Part shown: positions 32,946-43,980 of the stretch, piece by piece
Position numbering within the stretch: the first letter of the stretch is position 1
Layout of the letters: every line of letters begins with the position of its first letter
Origin: Pseudomonadota bacterium
Lineage (GTDB): Bacteria; Pseudomonadota; Gammaproteobacteria; Burkholderiales; Thiobacillaceae
Assembly: GCA_021802945.1 (NCBI GenBank)
Contig: JAJZRE010000001.1
Span: 138,334 to 202,333 of the forward strand
Reading direction: 5' to 3'
Length of the DNA: 64,000 nucleotides
The notes under the pieces: model-generated
Seen by the model: the letters and a program-made list of their open reading frames with translations, nothing else
Database searches by the model: none
What the model was told of the DNA's origin: nothing
Made by a program: the position numbers and the translations under genes

Positions 32946-34403
32946 TTATCGGGTCTCATCGCCGTCTCCGCGACCCGAGTACGTCCCCGCCTCCACCCAC
33001 TCGAGCAGCGCCTGCTGCGCCGCCTCGCTGCGGGATGCGTTGGCGTGATTCACCAGCATGACGAAAGCGACACGCCGCTGTCCCCCTGCGGTGTCCACAT
33101 AGCCCGCCAGCGCGCTGACATCACGCAGGGTGCCGGTCTTGAGATGCGCATTGCCGGCGAGCGTGCTGCCTTTGAAGCGGCGCTTCAGGGTGCCGTCGGT
33201 GGCGACGATCGGCAACGCCGACTCGAATTCGGCAAACAACGGACTGCGATAGGCGGCGCGCAACAGCTGATTCAGGGCGTCCGCGCTGATGCGCTCGATA
33301 CGCGACAGGCCAGCACCGTTTTCCAGCACCAGCTTCCGGGTCGGGATTCCCTGCCGTGTCAGCACCTCGCGCACCGCGCGGGCGCCCTTCTCCAGGGTCG
33401 CCGGGGCGCCGTACGCTTCCGCACCCAGCGTCAGGAACAGGTTGCGCGCCATCAGGTTGCTGGAATACTTGTTGAGGCGGACGAGGGCTCCGGTAAGCGG
33501 TTCCGAGGCGAACCTCAACAGCGGCGCGGAGGTGGGCGCCGTCCCTGCGACGGTCGAGCCGCTCAGCGTGCCGCCGCCCTCCGCCCACAGCCCGCGAAAG
33601 ATGAGATCGAAGGTGGCGGCGGGCCCGAACAGGTTGAGCGAGACGGCCTGTTCGCCACAGTCGCGCGGGTAGCGGCCATTCATCACGACCGCCGCGCGGC
33701 CATCTTCCGCGGCCAGGGGCGCGATCGAATCCTGCCAGCCATCGCATGTCGCGTTGTCCTCCAGTACCAACCGCGACGTCAGCGCCACGCCCGGCAGCGC
33801 GATGTCCGGCACGATCATGACCTGCTGGCCGTCCGGCTTCAGGTGGAGCGTCGTCGCGTTGAAATTGGCCACCAGCGCGCCCGGCGTCGCGTTGTACAGG
33901 GCCAGCGGCTCGCCATCGAACGCGCCGGGGTCGGTCGGCGGCACATCGAAATAGCCGAGGTCGAGCACCAGATTGCCGTGGATCTGGCGGATCCCGCGTG
34001 CGCGCAATTCGCGCTGCAGCAGCCACATCCTTTCCAGCGTCAATCCGGGGTCGCCGTGCCCCTTGATGACGAGATTCCCGTTCAGCACGCCGTCCGCGAT
34101 CGTGCCGTCCGCCCAGATATCGGTTGTCCACACGTACCCCGGCCCCAGCAGGTCCAGCGCCGCAAAACTCGTCACCAGCTTCATCACCGATGCCGGATTC
34201 ATCGCCGCCCCGGCATTGTGGCTGAGCAGCGGCACGGCCGCATCGAGCGGCTGCACCACCACCGCCACGTGATCGAGCGGAATGCCGGCCCGCTTCAGTG
34301 CGGCCGTAAACGTATCGGGGAGGGCCGTGGCGTGCGCCGACGCGACGAGGCCTGCGATGAGCAGGCCGGCGATCCATTGAAAGGCGGTTCGTGCAATCAG
34401 CAT
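32946..34403 (-). CDS. dacB: D-alanyl-D-alanine carboxypeptidase / endopeptidase (PBP4)
   Basis: Periplasmic class C penicillin-binding protein that trims and cleaves peptidoglycan cross-links. The protein is 485 aa with a signal peptide ending near residue 26 (ASAHA). Catalytic motifs are S72-VMK-75, S314-SN-316 and K422-TG-424. The large insertion between the first two motifs is typical of the DacB family. The start at 34403 was chosen from the signal peptide; the frame is open far upstream in the shadow of the next gene. Confidence 0.94.
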   Translation of the reverse strand: MLIARTAFQWIAGLLIAGLVASAHATALPDTFTAALKRAGIPLDHVAVVVQPLDAAVPLLSHNAGAAMNPASVMKLVTSFAALDLLGPGYVWTTDIWADGTIADGVLNGNLVIKGHGDPGLTLERMWLLQRELRARGIRQIHGNLVLDLGYFDVPPTDPGAFDGEPLALYNATPGALVANFNATTLHLKPDGQQVMIVPDIALPGVALTSRLVLEDNATCDGWQDSIAPLAAEDGRAAVVMNGRYPRDCGEQAVSLNLFGPAATFDLIFRGLWAEGGGTLSGSTVAGTAPTSAPLLRFASEPLTGALVRLNKYSSNLMARNLFLTLGAEAYGAPATLEKGARAVREVLTRQGIPTRKLVLENGAGLSRIERISADALNQLLRAAYRSPLFAEFESALPIVATDGTLKRRFKGSTLAGNAHLKTGTLRDVSALAGYVDTAGGQRRVAFVMLVNHANASRSEAAQQALLEWVEAGTYSGRGDGDETR

Positions 34404-34462
34404 GCCGCCATTATGCCGAATTCTGACTGACGCCTTGCGCGCGCGCCGGGCGCGCTGGCGCG

Positions 34463-36067
34463 TTACAGCGACTGCCGGATGGCCAGCACCGCCTGATTGC
34501 GCAGGGACTTGAGCAGGGAAAGCGCTTTCTCGGGTATGGTGATGTCGCCGGGGTGAGGCCGGTCGGCATAGATCAGCCCGACTGGCTTGCCTTTCACGAC
34601 GACGGGGAACAGCACGAAGGTGCGCGCCGCGACATGCTGCCGGTACCACGCCGGGATCCGCGTTGCGATCTTGGGATCGTCGATGTCGGAGATGAGGATG
34701 TCGGCATTGTTCTGCAAGGCGACAAGGAAAACGTCCGGCTGCCCCGCCAGGGAAAAATCGAAGGCCTCGGCCAGATTCTGCACGTTGTCGCCGAAACCGA
34801 ACTTGCCGCTCATCGTGTTGCGGCGGCCATCCTTGATGCACAGCACCACATGCTCGAATCCCATGCCGGTATACATGGCCTCGAGAATCATGCGCAGGAT
34901 GTCGTTGATGGAAATCGCGTCGTCGATCAGCGAGTTGCCGACATCCTGCAGACCCGACGCCAGGATGGATTGAATCTCCTCGGGCGTGCGCTGCGGCGTG
35001 CCCCCCGTGTCGGCGGCGGCCAGCGCGATCGTAGGCGCGTGCTGGTGCAGCACATTGGCGTCCAGCACCGCCATGGCGTCCTGCGCGGGCGGCGCTGCCG
35101 CCGTCATGCCCGCCCATTTCGACGCCTGCCTGGCAAAGTCGCTGTGCTTCAGGTTCACGTTCACCACCCGCGCGAACTGGGCGATGTCCTGCATCGACTT
35201 TTCCATCACCCCGGACAACTGCTCCGCCGTCACCGGGACCGTGTCGCCGAATCGCGCCGTGAGGCTGGCCAGCGCCTTGCCGCGATCCGCATCCGGCGTC
35301 TCCAGGATCACCTCGCACAACGCGTTGGAGAACCCGGCCAGTGCCCGCAGTCGCTCGACGGTGCTGGCACTCTTCCTGACCTTCCCGTCCGGCAGTGCTT
35401 TCATGCTCTGCACCAGTTGCTCGGGAAAGCCCCAGCTGCGGGCGATGCCAATGCCCAGACTCTCGAACGACACGCCCAGCACCTCGATCGAGATGCGGGC
35501 ATCGCTCGCGCCCTCGGCCTCGACGCGCTGCCGGATGACCGCCGCCTCCTCCGGAAGATAAAACATGGCCAGCATGCGCCCCAGCTTGTGCAGCATGGCG
35601 CCGATGAAGGCCTCCTCGACGTCCTTCACCTGCGCCCTGCCCGCCAGTTCGCGCGCCAGCATGCCGGCGTACAGCACCTTGACGAACTCTTCCTTCAATT
35701 GCTGCGCGTGCGCCTTGTTCTCGAGGTTGTCGAACAGGATCAGGCTCAGGGCGATCGAGCGCACCGCATCGAATCCGAGGATCACCACCGCGCGCGAAAT
35801 GGTGCTGATGGAACCGCCGCCGACCTGGTTGTAGAACGCGACGTTGGCCAGCTTCAGCAGCTTGTTGGTAAGCGCGAAGTCCCTGAGGATATGGTTGGAA
35901 AGCTGGTTGACGCCCTCGCGGTCTGACGAAGCGATACGGTTGATGTCGCCGATGGCCTCCGAGAGGGCGGGGAAATCGCTCTCGGCCTGCATTCGGCGCA
36001 GCAGGATATCCAGCGTGCCCTGCCGGGCGTCGCCGGCCGGCTCGGCCTGTTCGTCACGCCGGGTCAT
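34463..36067 (-). CDS. HDOD and GAF domain regulator
   Basis: Soluble protein of 534 aa. An HDOD domain occupies about 25-225 (ILRDFALTNKLLKLANVAFY, ISRAVVILGFDAVRSIALSL, AFIGAMLHKLGRML). A variable linker follows, and then a GAF-like domain from about 385 to 530 (LRMILEAMYTGMGFEHVVLC, FVLFPVVVKGKPVGLIYADR). HDOD proteins are non-catalytic HD relatives used in signalling. It is one of three cyclic-di-GMP/HDOD-type regulators in this window and has no cognate operon partner. Confidence 0.85.
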   Translation of the reverse strand: MTRRDEQAEPAGDARQGTLDILLRRMQAESDFPALSEAIGDINRIASSDREGVNQLSNHILRDFALTNKLLKLANVAFYNQVGGGSISTISRAVVILGFDAVRSIALSLILFDNLENKAHAQQLKEEFVKVLYAGMLARELAGRAQVKDVEEAFIGAMLHKLGRMLAMFYLPEEAAVIRQRVEAEGASDARISIEVLGVSFESLGIGIARSWGFPEQLVQSMKALPDGKVRKSASTVERLRALAGFSNALCEVILETPDADRGKALASLTARFGDTVPVTAEQLSGVMEKSMQDIAQFARVVNVNLKHSDFARQASKWAGMTAAAPPAQDAMAVLDANVLHQHAPTIALAAADTGGTPQRTPEEIQSILASGLQDVGNSLIDDAISINDILRMILEAMYTGMGFEHVVLCIKDGRRNTMSGKFGFGDNVQNLAEAFDFSLAGQPDVFLVALQNNADILISDIDDPKIATRIPAWYRQHVAARTFVLFPVVVKGKPVGLIYADRPHPGDITIPEKALSLLKSLRNQAVLAIRQSL

Positions 36068-36144
36068 GGGGAAACCGCATCATTGCCGGCGGCCTGTTAT
36101 TGCGTGGTGCGAGAAGATGACACGAGGGGCCCGCAGGGTTCGCC

Positions 36145-37172
36145 TCAGCTCAGGTCCTGCACATACCAGTCCATCGCCTCGGCCAGACCCTCGCCGATGC
36201 GGTGTGTCGGTTCGTACCCCAGGCGCGCGCGCGCCTTGGAAATGTCGGCGAGCGAATGGCGCACGTCGCCCGCGCGGAAGTCGCGGTAGACCGGCTTGAA
36301 GCCGGCGAGATGGGGAAACGCCGGTTCGAGCAGGCTGCGAATGGCTTCGAACAACTGGTTCAGCGTGGTGCGGTCGCCGACGGCGACGTTGTAGACCTGG
36401 TTGGCCGCGTCCGCATGCTGGCTGGTGGCGGCGAGCAGGTTGGCCTGGATGACGTTGTCGATGTAGCAGAAGTCGCGGCTGGTCTCGCCGTCGCCGTTGA
36501 TGTACACCGGCTCGTTGCGAATCATGCTGGCGACCCACTTCGGCACCACCGCCGCATAGGCCCCCTGCGGATCCTGGCGGCGGCCGAAGATGTTGAAGTA
36601 GCGCAGGCCGATCGATTCCATGCCGTAGCAGCGGCCGAACACGTCGGCATACAGCTCGTTCACCAGCTTGGTCACGGCATAGGGCGACAACGGCTTGCCG
36701 ATGACGTCCTCGACCTTGGGCAGGCCGGGATGGTCGCCGTAGGTGGAACTCGACGCCGCGTAGACGAAGCGCTTCACCCTGGCGTCGCGCGCGGCGACCA
36801 GCATGTTGAGGAAGCCGGTGTTGTTGGCGGCGTGGGTGGACAGCGGATCTTCGATCGAGCGCGGCACCGAACCGAGCGCGGCCTGGTGCAGCACGTAGTC
36901 GACGTCCCTGCACACGGTATGGCAGGTAACAAGGTCGCGGATGTCGCCGCGCTTGAACCTGAAGTTTGCCCAGCGCTCGGGCCCGACGCTGGCCTGCACC
37001 TGGGCGAGGTTCTTTTCATGGCCCGTCGCGAAGTTGTCAAGGCCGATGACGTGCTGATCGAGCTGCAGCAGGGCCTCGACCAGGTTGCAGCCGATGAAGC
37101 CGGCGGCCCCGGTAACGAGCCAGGTCCCGGGCTCGGCCTTGAGCGCTCTTTTCAGCGTGTCGAACGCGGTCA

Positions 37173-37173
<1 letters not shown>
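36145..37173 (-). CDS. UDP-N-acetylglucosamine 4-epimerase (WbpP/TviC type)
   Basis: Short-chain dehydrogenase of 342 aa that interconverts UDP-GlcNAc and UDP-GalNAc or their uronic acids. The NAD loop is [15 protein letters not shown], the active site has [10 protein letters not shown] and SPYAVTKLV (YxxxK), and [20 protein letters not shown] is characteristic of the WbpP subgroup. The start shares one base with the stop of the dehydrogenase gene upstream, so the two form a translationally coupled pair, as in Vi-antigen and O-antigen loci. No glycosyltransferases adjoin them. Confidence 0.9.
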
Positions 37174-38453
<1,280 letters not shown>

Positions 38454-38467
38454 GCTTGGATTCCCCT

Positions 38468-39439
38468 ATGAATAGAAAGTCTTTGCTGCCGCCCGGATTG
38501 TATCGAATCGCCACCCCGTCGGGCCACGAACGTCGGCTGACGAGCCGGACCATCAGCAAGCGGCATGCCCGCCGGCCGCTGAGCACGCCCCGCAGCGAAA
38601 CGGCAGGGCGCCCGCAGACGCTCGCCCTGCGGGCGGTCTTGGCGCTGCACCCGCGAGGAGTACGCCGCCAGACACTCGCCCTGCGGGCGGTCTTGGCGCT
38701 GCTGGCGCTGCTGTTCAGCCTGCCGGCGCTGGCCGACGTGGCCGACACGCTGCAACTGGTGAAGCCCGGCGTCGTCGGCGTCGGCGTCTTCGTCCCGACC
38801 GGGGCGCCACGCGCCAAGCTGCAGGGCACCGGCTTTGCGGTGCTCGACGGCCATTACGTCGTATCGTGCGCCCACATTTTCGCCAAGCCGCTGGACAGCG
38901 AGAAAAAGGAAACCTACGCGGTGTTCCTGGGGCACGACCGCCAGGTCAGGGTACGCACGGCCAAAGTGATCGCCACCGACAGAGCGCATGACCTGGCGCT
39001 GCTTGAAATCGGAGGCGACCCGCTGCCGGCGCTGAAACTGGGCGATTCGACCCGCGCGCGCGAAGGCTGGCAACTCTACTTCACCGGCTATCCGATCGGC
39101 TCGGTGCTGGGGCTCAACCCCTCTACCCACCGCGCCGGGCTCGCCGCCATCATTCCGATCTACACGCCCCTGCAGCGTGCCGCGCAGCTGACCGCGCGCA
39201 CCCTGAAACAGGCGCGGCACCCGTTCGAGGTGTTCGAGCTCGATGCGGTCGCCTACCCCGGCAACAGCGGCAGCCCGGTGTGGCATCCCGATACCGGAGA
39301 GGTGCTGGGAGTGGTCAATTCGGTGTACGTGAAGGGCTCCAAGGAGGCCGCCCTGAGCGACCCCAGCGGCATCAGCTACGCCATCCCGGTGAAATACGTG
39401 CACCAGCTGCTGGAGCAGGCGCTGCCAGGAACCCCTTAG
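38468..39439 (+). CDS. Trypsin-like serine protease with duplicated leader
   Basis: Secreted S1C-type protease of 323 aa if started at the ATG at 38468. The catalytic triad is visible in VVSCAHIF (His), AHDLALLEI (Asp) and YPGNSGSPVW (Ser). The only good signal peptide, ALRAVLALLALLFSLPALA, begins near residue 74, yet no ATG, GTG or TTG sits just before it. The preceding segment is arginine/proline-rich and contains an in-frame 18-codon duplication. The true start is therefore unclear: it may be a non-canonical codon near 38671 or the poor ATG at 38468, which has no ribosome binding site and lies 14 bp from the divergent tviB. No PDZ domain is present. Confidence 0.75.
   Translation: MNRKSLLPPGLYRIATPSGHERRLTSRTISKRHARRPLSTPRSETAGRPQTLALRAVLALHPRGVRRQTLALRAVLALLALLFSLPALADVADTLQLVKPGVVGVGVFVPTGAPRAKLQGTGFAVLDGHYVVSCAHIFAKPLDSEKKETYAVFLGHDRQVRVRTAKVIATDRAHDLALLEIGGDPLPALKLGDSTRAREGWQLYFTGYPIGSVLGLNPSTHRAGLAAIIPIYTPLQRAAQLTARTLKQARHPFEVFELDAVAYPGNSGSPVWHPDTGEVLGVVNSVYVKGSKEAALSDPSGISYAIPVKYVHQLLEQALPGTP
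38615..38702 (+). repeat. 34-bp in-frame direct repeat in the protease leader
   Basis: Copies at 38615-38648 and 38669-38702 differ at one base and are exactly 54 bp (18 codons) apart. Both encode QTLALRAVLAL. Each contains the palindromic core CGCCCTGCGGGCG, so the unit may be a small hairpin element. Only the second copy leads into a complete signal peptide. Confidence 0.85.
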
Positions 39440-39466
39440 CAGGGCACGCGTCACGCCGGCCGGGTT

Positions 39467-40537
39467 CTACATGCCCTCGGCCAGGCTGACGCCGAGCCCG
39501 ATCGACTGCTGGCGATGGTTGTAGTCGATCAGCGACTCGCCATAGCCGTTGAAGTACTGCACATACCCTTTCAACCGCCCGACCAGCGGGAAGCTCCAGT
39601 TCAGCTTCAACGCGCCCCGGTTGTCCGGGGACTTGAAGTTATTGCGCAGCAACAGCGAATAGGCGTTCCGCCCCTTGCTGTAAACCGCCAGCAGATCGCC
39701 GTGCCCCATGTAGTCCTGGATGTCGGGATTGTCGTCGGTCGACGCGCTTTCGGGGACGCGGTACCACGGGCGGATCAGCACGGCCAGATTGCCGCGCTCG
39801 AATCCGAACTGCGCATAGACCCGGTTCCAGCTGCGCGACAGGTTTTCACCGCGGCCGTTCGACTGGTGCGACAGCCCGAGGTTGATGAAGCGCCCGCGGA
39901 AGCCGGCAATCTCGACATTCGTGCGGAACACCAGCATCGTTTCCGGTTCGTAGTTGGTCTCGCGAAACGGCGACGAAATGCTGTGGTTGTAGGCCTGCCA
40001 GAACGAGGTCGCGGTGTAGCCGAACCACCAGTCGACATTGTCGTGACCGAACACGCCCTCCATCGCCTTGATCTTGAAGCTCAGCTGCAATTCGGTCTCG
40101 ACGGAATCGAGTCCGAGATCGGGCTGCGTGAATGTCGCCTTGAACGGTGTGTTGTTCGGCGCGCGGCTGTACTTGACCGGCAGAAAATAATTGGCATGGT
40201 GCGGCCTGAACAGGAAGGCGCCCTGCTTGGCCTCGTCGTCCAGCTCCCAGTGGCGCGACAACGCGGACAGCAGCTTCGGCTCCGGCGGCACGGCCTGCGC
40301 AGCGGCGGGCGGGGAAGCCGGCGGCGGCGCGGTCCGGCTGCCGGCCTGGGGCGCGGGTTGCGCCTCGGGCTGCGAACGCCCCGATACGCGGTCGTAACAC
40401 GCCAGGCGATCGGCATCCGCCGGGATCGAACTGCAGCCTTCCCACTCGGCAATCGACGCCGCCTGCGCAGGGTCCGGCAGGCCGGCGCCCAGGCAGAGCA
40501 GCAGAATGCGGGCGAACGAATGCTGGTTGAAAGCCAT
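39467..40537 (-). CDS. pldA: Outer membrane phospholipase A
   Basis: Outer-membrane beta-barrel phospholipase that removes misplaced phospholipids from the outer leaflet. The protein is 356 aa with a signal peptide (cleavage near residue 27) and a Pro/Ala-rich stretch of about 30 residues (58-87) before the barrel. The active-site pattern SHQSNGRGENLSRSWNRVYA gives His 224, Ser 226 and Asn 238, with the same spacing as His142, Ser144 and Asn156 of E. coli OmpLA. The C-terminal strands end in GLGVSLAEGM rather than a canonical aromatic residue. It is convergent with the protease gene. Confidence 0.93.
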   Translation of the reverse strand: MAFNQHSFARILLLCLGAGLPDPAQAASIAEWEGCSSIPADADRLACYDRVSGRSQPEAQPAPQAGSRTAPPPASPPAAAQAVPPEPKLLSALSRHWELDDEAKQGAFLFRPHHANYFLPVKYSRAPNNTPFKATFTQPDLGLDSVETELQLSFKIKAMEGVFGHDNVDWWFGYTATSFWQAYNHSISSPFRETNYEPETMLVFRTNVEIAGFRGRFINLGLSHQSNGRGENLSRSWNRVYAQFGFERGNLAVLIRPWYRVPESASTDDNPDIQDYMGHGDLLAVYSKGRNAYSLLLRNNFKSPDNRGALKLNWSFPLVGRLKGYVQYFNGYGESLIDYNHRQQSIGLGVSLAEGM

Positions 40538-40547
40538 CTGCGTGAGC

Positions 40548-41978
40548 CTAGTCGAGGATGACGCTTTGGCCGGGCATCGGCGACATGGCGTCCCAGCCGA
40601 ACTGCGTCTGCAGGTCGCTGGCGAATCCGGTCGCCACGGTGTCCTCCCCGTGCACCACGAACACCTTGCGCGGCTTGCTTCGGAAATGCCCCAGCCAGGC
40701 GAGCAGCGCGGTGCGATCGGCGTGTGCCGACAGCCCCCCCAGTGTATAGAGGCCGGCGCGTACCGGGATGTCCTCGCCAAGCAGGCGCACGCGCCTGGCG
40801 CCGTCGACCAGGCGGCGACCAAAGGTGCCCGCGGCCTGGAAGCCGGTGATGAGGATGGTCGAATCGCGACGTGCCAGATTGGCGCGCAGGTGGAACTTGA
40901 TGCGCCCCGCCTCGCACATGCCGCTCGCCGAGATGATGACGGCGCCGCCCTTGATGCGGTCGAGCGCCTTCGACTCCTCGACGTCCTCGACGAATTCAAG
41001 CTTGCGGAAATACGCCGCGCCGCCGTGCCGGCCCATCAGGGCGTGGGTCTCGGCGTCGAGCAGTTCCATGTGCCTGAAGGTGATCTCGGTGGCGGCGGTG
41101 GCCATCGGCGAGTCGACGAACACCGTGAGCCTGGGAAGGCGTGCCTGCCGGGTCAGGTCGGCCAGCAGGTAGAGCATGTCCTGGGTGCGTCCCACCGCGA
41201 AGGCGGGAATGATGACGTTGCCGCCCTTCCTTTCGAGGGTGTCGGTGACCGCCTCCACCAGTTCGTCCTGCGTGGCTTCCATGCTCTTGTGATCGCGGTC
41301 GCCGTAGGTCGACTCGACCAGCAGGTAGTCGGCGTCGTGGATGGGCGTCGGGTCGCGCAGCAGCGGCCGCGCCGGCTGGCCGAGGTCGCCGGAGAACACG
41401 ATCTTGCGGCGGCGCGCACCTTCACCCACCCACACCTCGACGATCGCCGAGCCGAGGATGTGGCCGGCATCGCGGAAGGTGCAGCGCACCAGCGGGTGCG
41501 GCGCGATTTCCAGGTCGTAGTCGACCGGATTCAGTTGCCTGAGCGAAGCCTGCGCCTGCGCCACGGTGTACAGCGGCGCGATGTCGCGCGGGGGCTGCCC
41601 GCCCGCCTTGTTGCGACGCGCCATATCCTTGCGGAAGCGGTTGAGGTTGGCGTATTCGGCTTCCTTTTCCTGGATGTGCGCGGAATCCGGCAGCATCACC
41701 GCCAGCAGGTCGCAGGTGGCGCGGGTCGTGTGGATCGCGCCCCGGAAGCCCATCGCCACCAGCCGCGGCAGCAGGCCGGAGTGGTCGATATGGGCGTGCG
41801 TGAGGATGACGAAATCGATGGTGCGCGGGTCGAACGCAAAGGCCCGGCAGTTCTTGGCGCGCGTTTCGCGCCCCCCCTGGAACATCCCGCAGTCGACCAG
41901 AAATCGAACGCCGTCGGCCTCCACCAGATAGCTGGAGCCGGTCACTTCGCGCGCCGCGCCGAGAAAGGTCAGCTTCAT
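40548..41978 (-). CDS. Metallo-beta-lactamase/beta-CASP RNA-processing hydrolase
   Basis: Cytoplasmic zinc hydrolase of 476 aa with a metallo-beta-lactamase domain (MKLTFLGAAREVTGSSYLVE, FVILTHAHIDHSGLLPRL) into which a beta-CASP domain is inserted (IIPAFAVGRTQDMLYLLADL, VDSPMATAATEI). RNA-specificity motifs follow: VIISASGMCEAGRIKFHL and GGLSAHADRTALLAWL. It resembles CPSF73-like/RNase J-related exonucleases found in many Proteobacteria; the substrate is unknown. Its start overlaps the bioA stop by 4 nt, so it is co-transcribed with bioA. Confidence 0.9.
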   Translation of the reverse strand: MKLTFLGAAREVTGSSYLVEADGVRFLVDCGMFQGGRETRAKNCRAFAFDPRTIDFVILTHAHIDHSGLLPRLVAMGFRGAIHTTRATCDLLAVMLPDSAHIQEKEAEYANLNRFRKDMARRNKAGGQPPRDIAPLYTVAQAQASLRQLNPVDYDLEIAPHPLVRCTFRDAGHILGSAIVEVWVGEGARRRKIVFSGDLGQPARPLLRDPTPIHDADYLLVESTYGDRDHKSMEATQDELVEAVTDTLERKGGNVIIPAFAVGRTQDMLYLLADLTRQARLPRLTVFVDSPMATAATEITFRHMELLDAETHALMGRHGGAAYFRKLEFVEDVEESKALDRIKGGAVIISASGMCEAGRIKFHLRANLARRDSTILITGFQAAGTFGRRLVDGARRVRLLGEDIPVRAGLYTLGGLSAHADRTALLAWLGHFRSKPRKVFVVHGEDTVATGFASDLQTQFGWDAMSPMPGQSVILD

Positions 41979-43294
41979 CTCATGGGCTCCAATTGTGTCA
42001 GGCAGGCCAACAAAACCTCCGCCAGTTTGGCCATCTCGGGCGCCTGCGTGATGTAGGGCGGCATGACGTAAACCGTGTTGCCGATGGGCCGGATGAACAC
42101 GCCTTCCCGCAGCGCCGCCTGATGGAAGCGCGCGGCGAAGCCGGGTGCGGCGTCCGCCACGTCGAACGCCCAGATCATGCCACGCGAACGGACATGCTGC
42201 GCCCGTGGGTGGGCAGCCACTTCGCCCAGGAGCTTCGTGAATTCGGCCGACTTCTCGCGGTTCGCATCGATGATCCGGTCCGTCTCGAAGATATCCAGCA
42301 CCGCCAGCGCCGCGCTGCAGGCGAGCGGATTGCCGGTGTAGGAATGCGAATGCAGGAAGCCGCGGGCCGTGGCGTCGCCGTAGAACGCGGCATAGATGTC
42401 GTCGGTCGTCAGCACGGCCGACAGCGGCAGGTAACCGCCGGTGATGCCCTTGGACAGGCAGATGAAGTCGGGCCTGATGCCTGCCTGCTCGCAGGCGAAC
42501 AGCGTGCCGGTGCGGCCGAACCCCACGGCGATCTCGTCGGCGATCAGGTGCACTTTGTATTCGGTGCAGAGTTCGCGCGCCCGCTCGAGATAGGCCGGGT
42601 GGTACATCGCCATCCCGGCGGCCCCCTGCACCAGCGGTTCGACGATGAAGGCGGCTGTTTCGCCGGCGTGCTCGGCAAGATGCGCCTCCAGCGCGGCCGC
42701 ACAGCGCAGGGCGTAGGCCTCGGCGGTTTCCCCGGATTCGGCCAGCCGCGCGTCCGGCGTGGGAACCTGCACCGTGTTCCGCAGCAGGGGCCCGTAGGTG
42801 GATTTGAACAGGGGGATATCGGTCACCGACAGCGCGCCGACGGTCTCGCCGTGGTAGCCATTCCTGAGGCTGATGAAGCCGTTCTTCTCGGGTTGGCCTG
42901 CGTTGCGCCAGTAGTGGGCGCTCATTTTCAGCGCAATTTCGGTGGCCGAGGCGCCGTCCGAGCCGTAGAAGGCGTGGCCGAGCCCGGTCAGCCTCGCCAG
43001 CCGTTCCGACAGCTCGACCACCGGCGCGTGGGTGGCCCCTGCCAGCATGACGTGCTCGATCTTGCCGAGTTGGTCGGTGATGGCGGCATTGATGCGCGGG
43101 TTGCAGTGGCCGAACAGGTTCACCCACCAGCTGGAAATCGCGTCGAGATAGCGCCGCCCGTCCGTATCGATGAGCCACGGCCCCTCGCCGCGCGCGATCG
43201 CCAGCGGCGGCGTGGCTTCCAGCGCCTTCATCTGGGTGCAGGGGTGCCAGACGGCGGCCCGGGTACGACTTAAAAGATCACTGTCGGTTGCCAT
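41975..43294 (-). CDS. bioA: Adenosylmethionine-8-amino-7-oxononanoate aminotransferase
   Basis: Pyridoxal-phosphate enzyme of biotin synthesis, converting KAPA to DAPA with SAM as amino donor. The protein is 439 aa from the ATG at 43294. It shows WHPCTQMKALEATPPLAIAR, RYLDAISSWWVNLFGHCNPR, the YGSDGASATEIALKM cofactor segment, LIADEIAVGFGRTG and the Schiff-base lysine in CLSKGITGGYLPLSA. No other bio gene is in the window. The frame is open another 38 codons upstream, but that part is not BioA-like. Confidence 0.95.
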   Translation of the reverse strand: MATDSDLLSRTRAAVWHPCTQMKALEATPPLAIARGEGPWLIDTDGRRYLDAISSWWVNLFGHCNPRINAAITDQLGKIEHVMLAGATHAPVVELSERLARLTGLGHAFYGSDGASATEIALKMSAHYWRNAGQPEKNGFISLRNGYHGETVGALSVTDIPLFKSTYGPLLRNTVQVPTPDARLAESGETAEAYALRCAAALEAHLAEHAGETAAFIVEPLVQGAAGMAMYHPAYLERARELCTEYKVHLIADEIAVGFGRTGTLFACEQAGIRPDFICLSKGITGGYLPLSAVLTTDDIYAAFYGDATARGFLHSHSYTGNPLACSAALAVLDIFETDRIIDANREKSAEFTKLLGEVAAHPRAQHVRSRGMIWAFDVADAAPGFAARFHQAALREGVFIRPIGNTVYVMPPYITQAPEMAKLAEVLLACLTQLEPMR

Positions 43295-43980
43295 GAGAGT
43301 CGATAAGCCGCTCGTCCATTTATTAGTCGGGGGATTCCGCCGGCCATCGCCACACTCCGAATCCCCGGAAATGATATTAATTCCAATGGGCGCCAAGCTC
43401 TCCGGCAATAAGCGCGATGGCCATCCCGTGTTCAGCGCCCGATTCTAGCTGATCGGATAGGGACACCTGCGGCACCTGGAGAAAAGCACACAGCAGTGAC
43501 TGCCACCCAGGGCGGAAGTTTGGTTGGACGTCGTGCGACGGCTCCTTATCGGCGAATCCGTCATGCACGCTCATTCCGGTGTGCACGTGCCCAGCGTTCG
43601 CATCAGGAAGGCCCGTGCGCCCATCCAGAACCTGATCGTTCCAAAGCGTGCTCGAGCGCAGGAGGACAGGACGAGCGGGGCCGCCGGGGCGGTCCCGGCA
43701 AATCCCGGCGTGCCCGGGTCCTGTTCGCCGATGAAGACTTCAACCGCCCGAACGGGGTTGTCTTCGGCTACGCAGTCGCCCAGACACTCGGGAAGCGGGG
43801 TGATCTGTGTGGGGACATTTCCGCACGGCTCCGGCCAAGGCTGTCTTGCGCCCGGACAGATGCGGGCATCCGCTCACGGCTTGCGCAAGGCGGCCCTCCC
43901 CTTCCATACCTGAAAGAGATCCACCTGAACACGCTCGGCCCGGACGCATGCCCAGACCGCTTATCAAGCGGATACCCCGC
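43295..43980. other. Long intergenic region without a recognisable gene
   Basis: About 690 bp between bioA and the first 256-aa membrane protein. Open frames on both strands are short and carry no domain I can recognise. The bioA promoter should lie at the left end, but no clear pair was found. A perfect short palindrome, CCGCTTATCAAGCGG at 43957-43971, lies 10 bp after the stop of the membrane-protein gene and could be a weak terminator, although no T-run follows. The stretch may be a decayed gene. Confidence 0.4.

Noticed and set aside
38615..38702. Possible CRISPR-like repeat
   Set aside because: Only two copies with a 20-bp spacer, inside a coding frame and in register with codons. No array and no cas genes.
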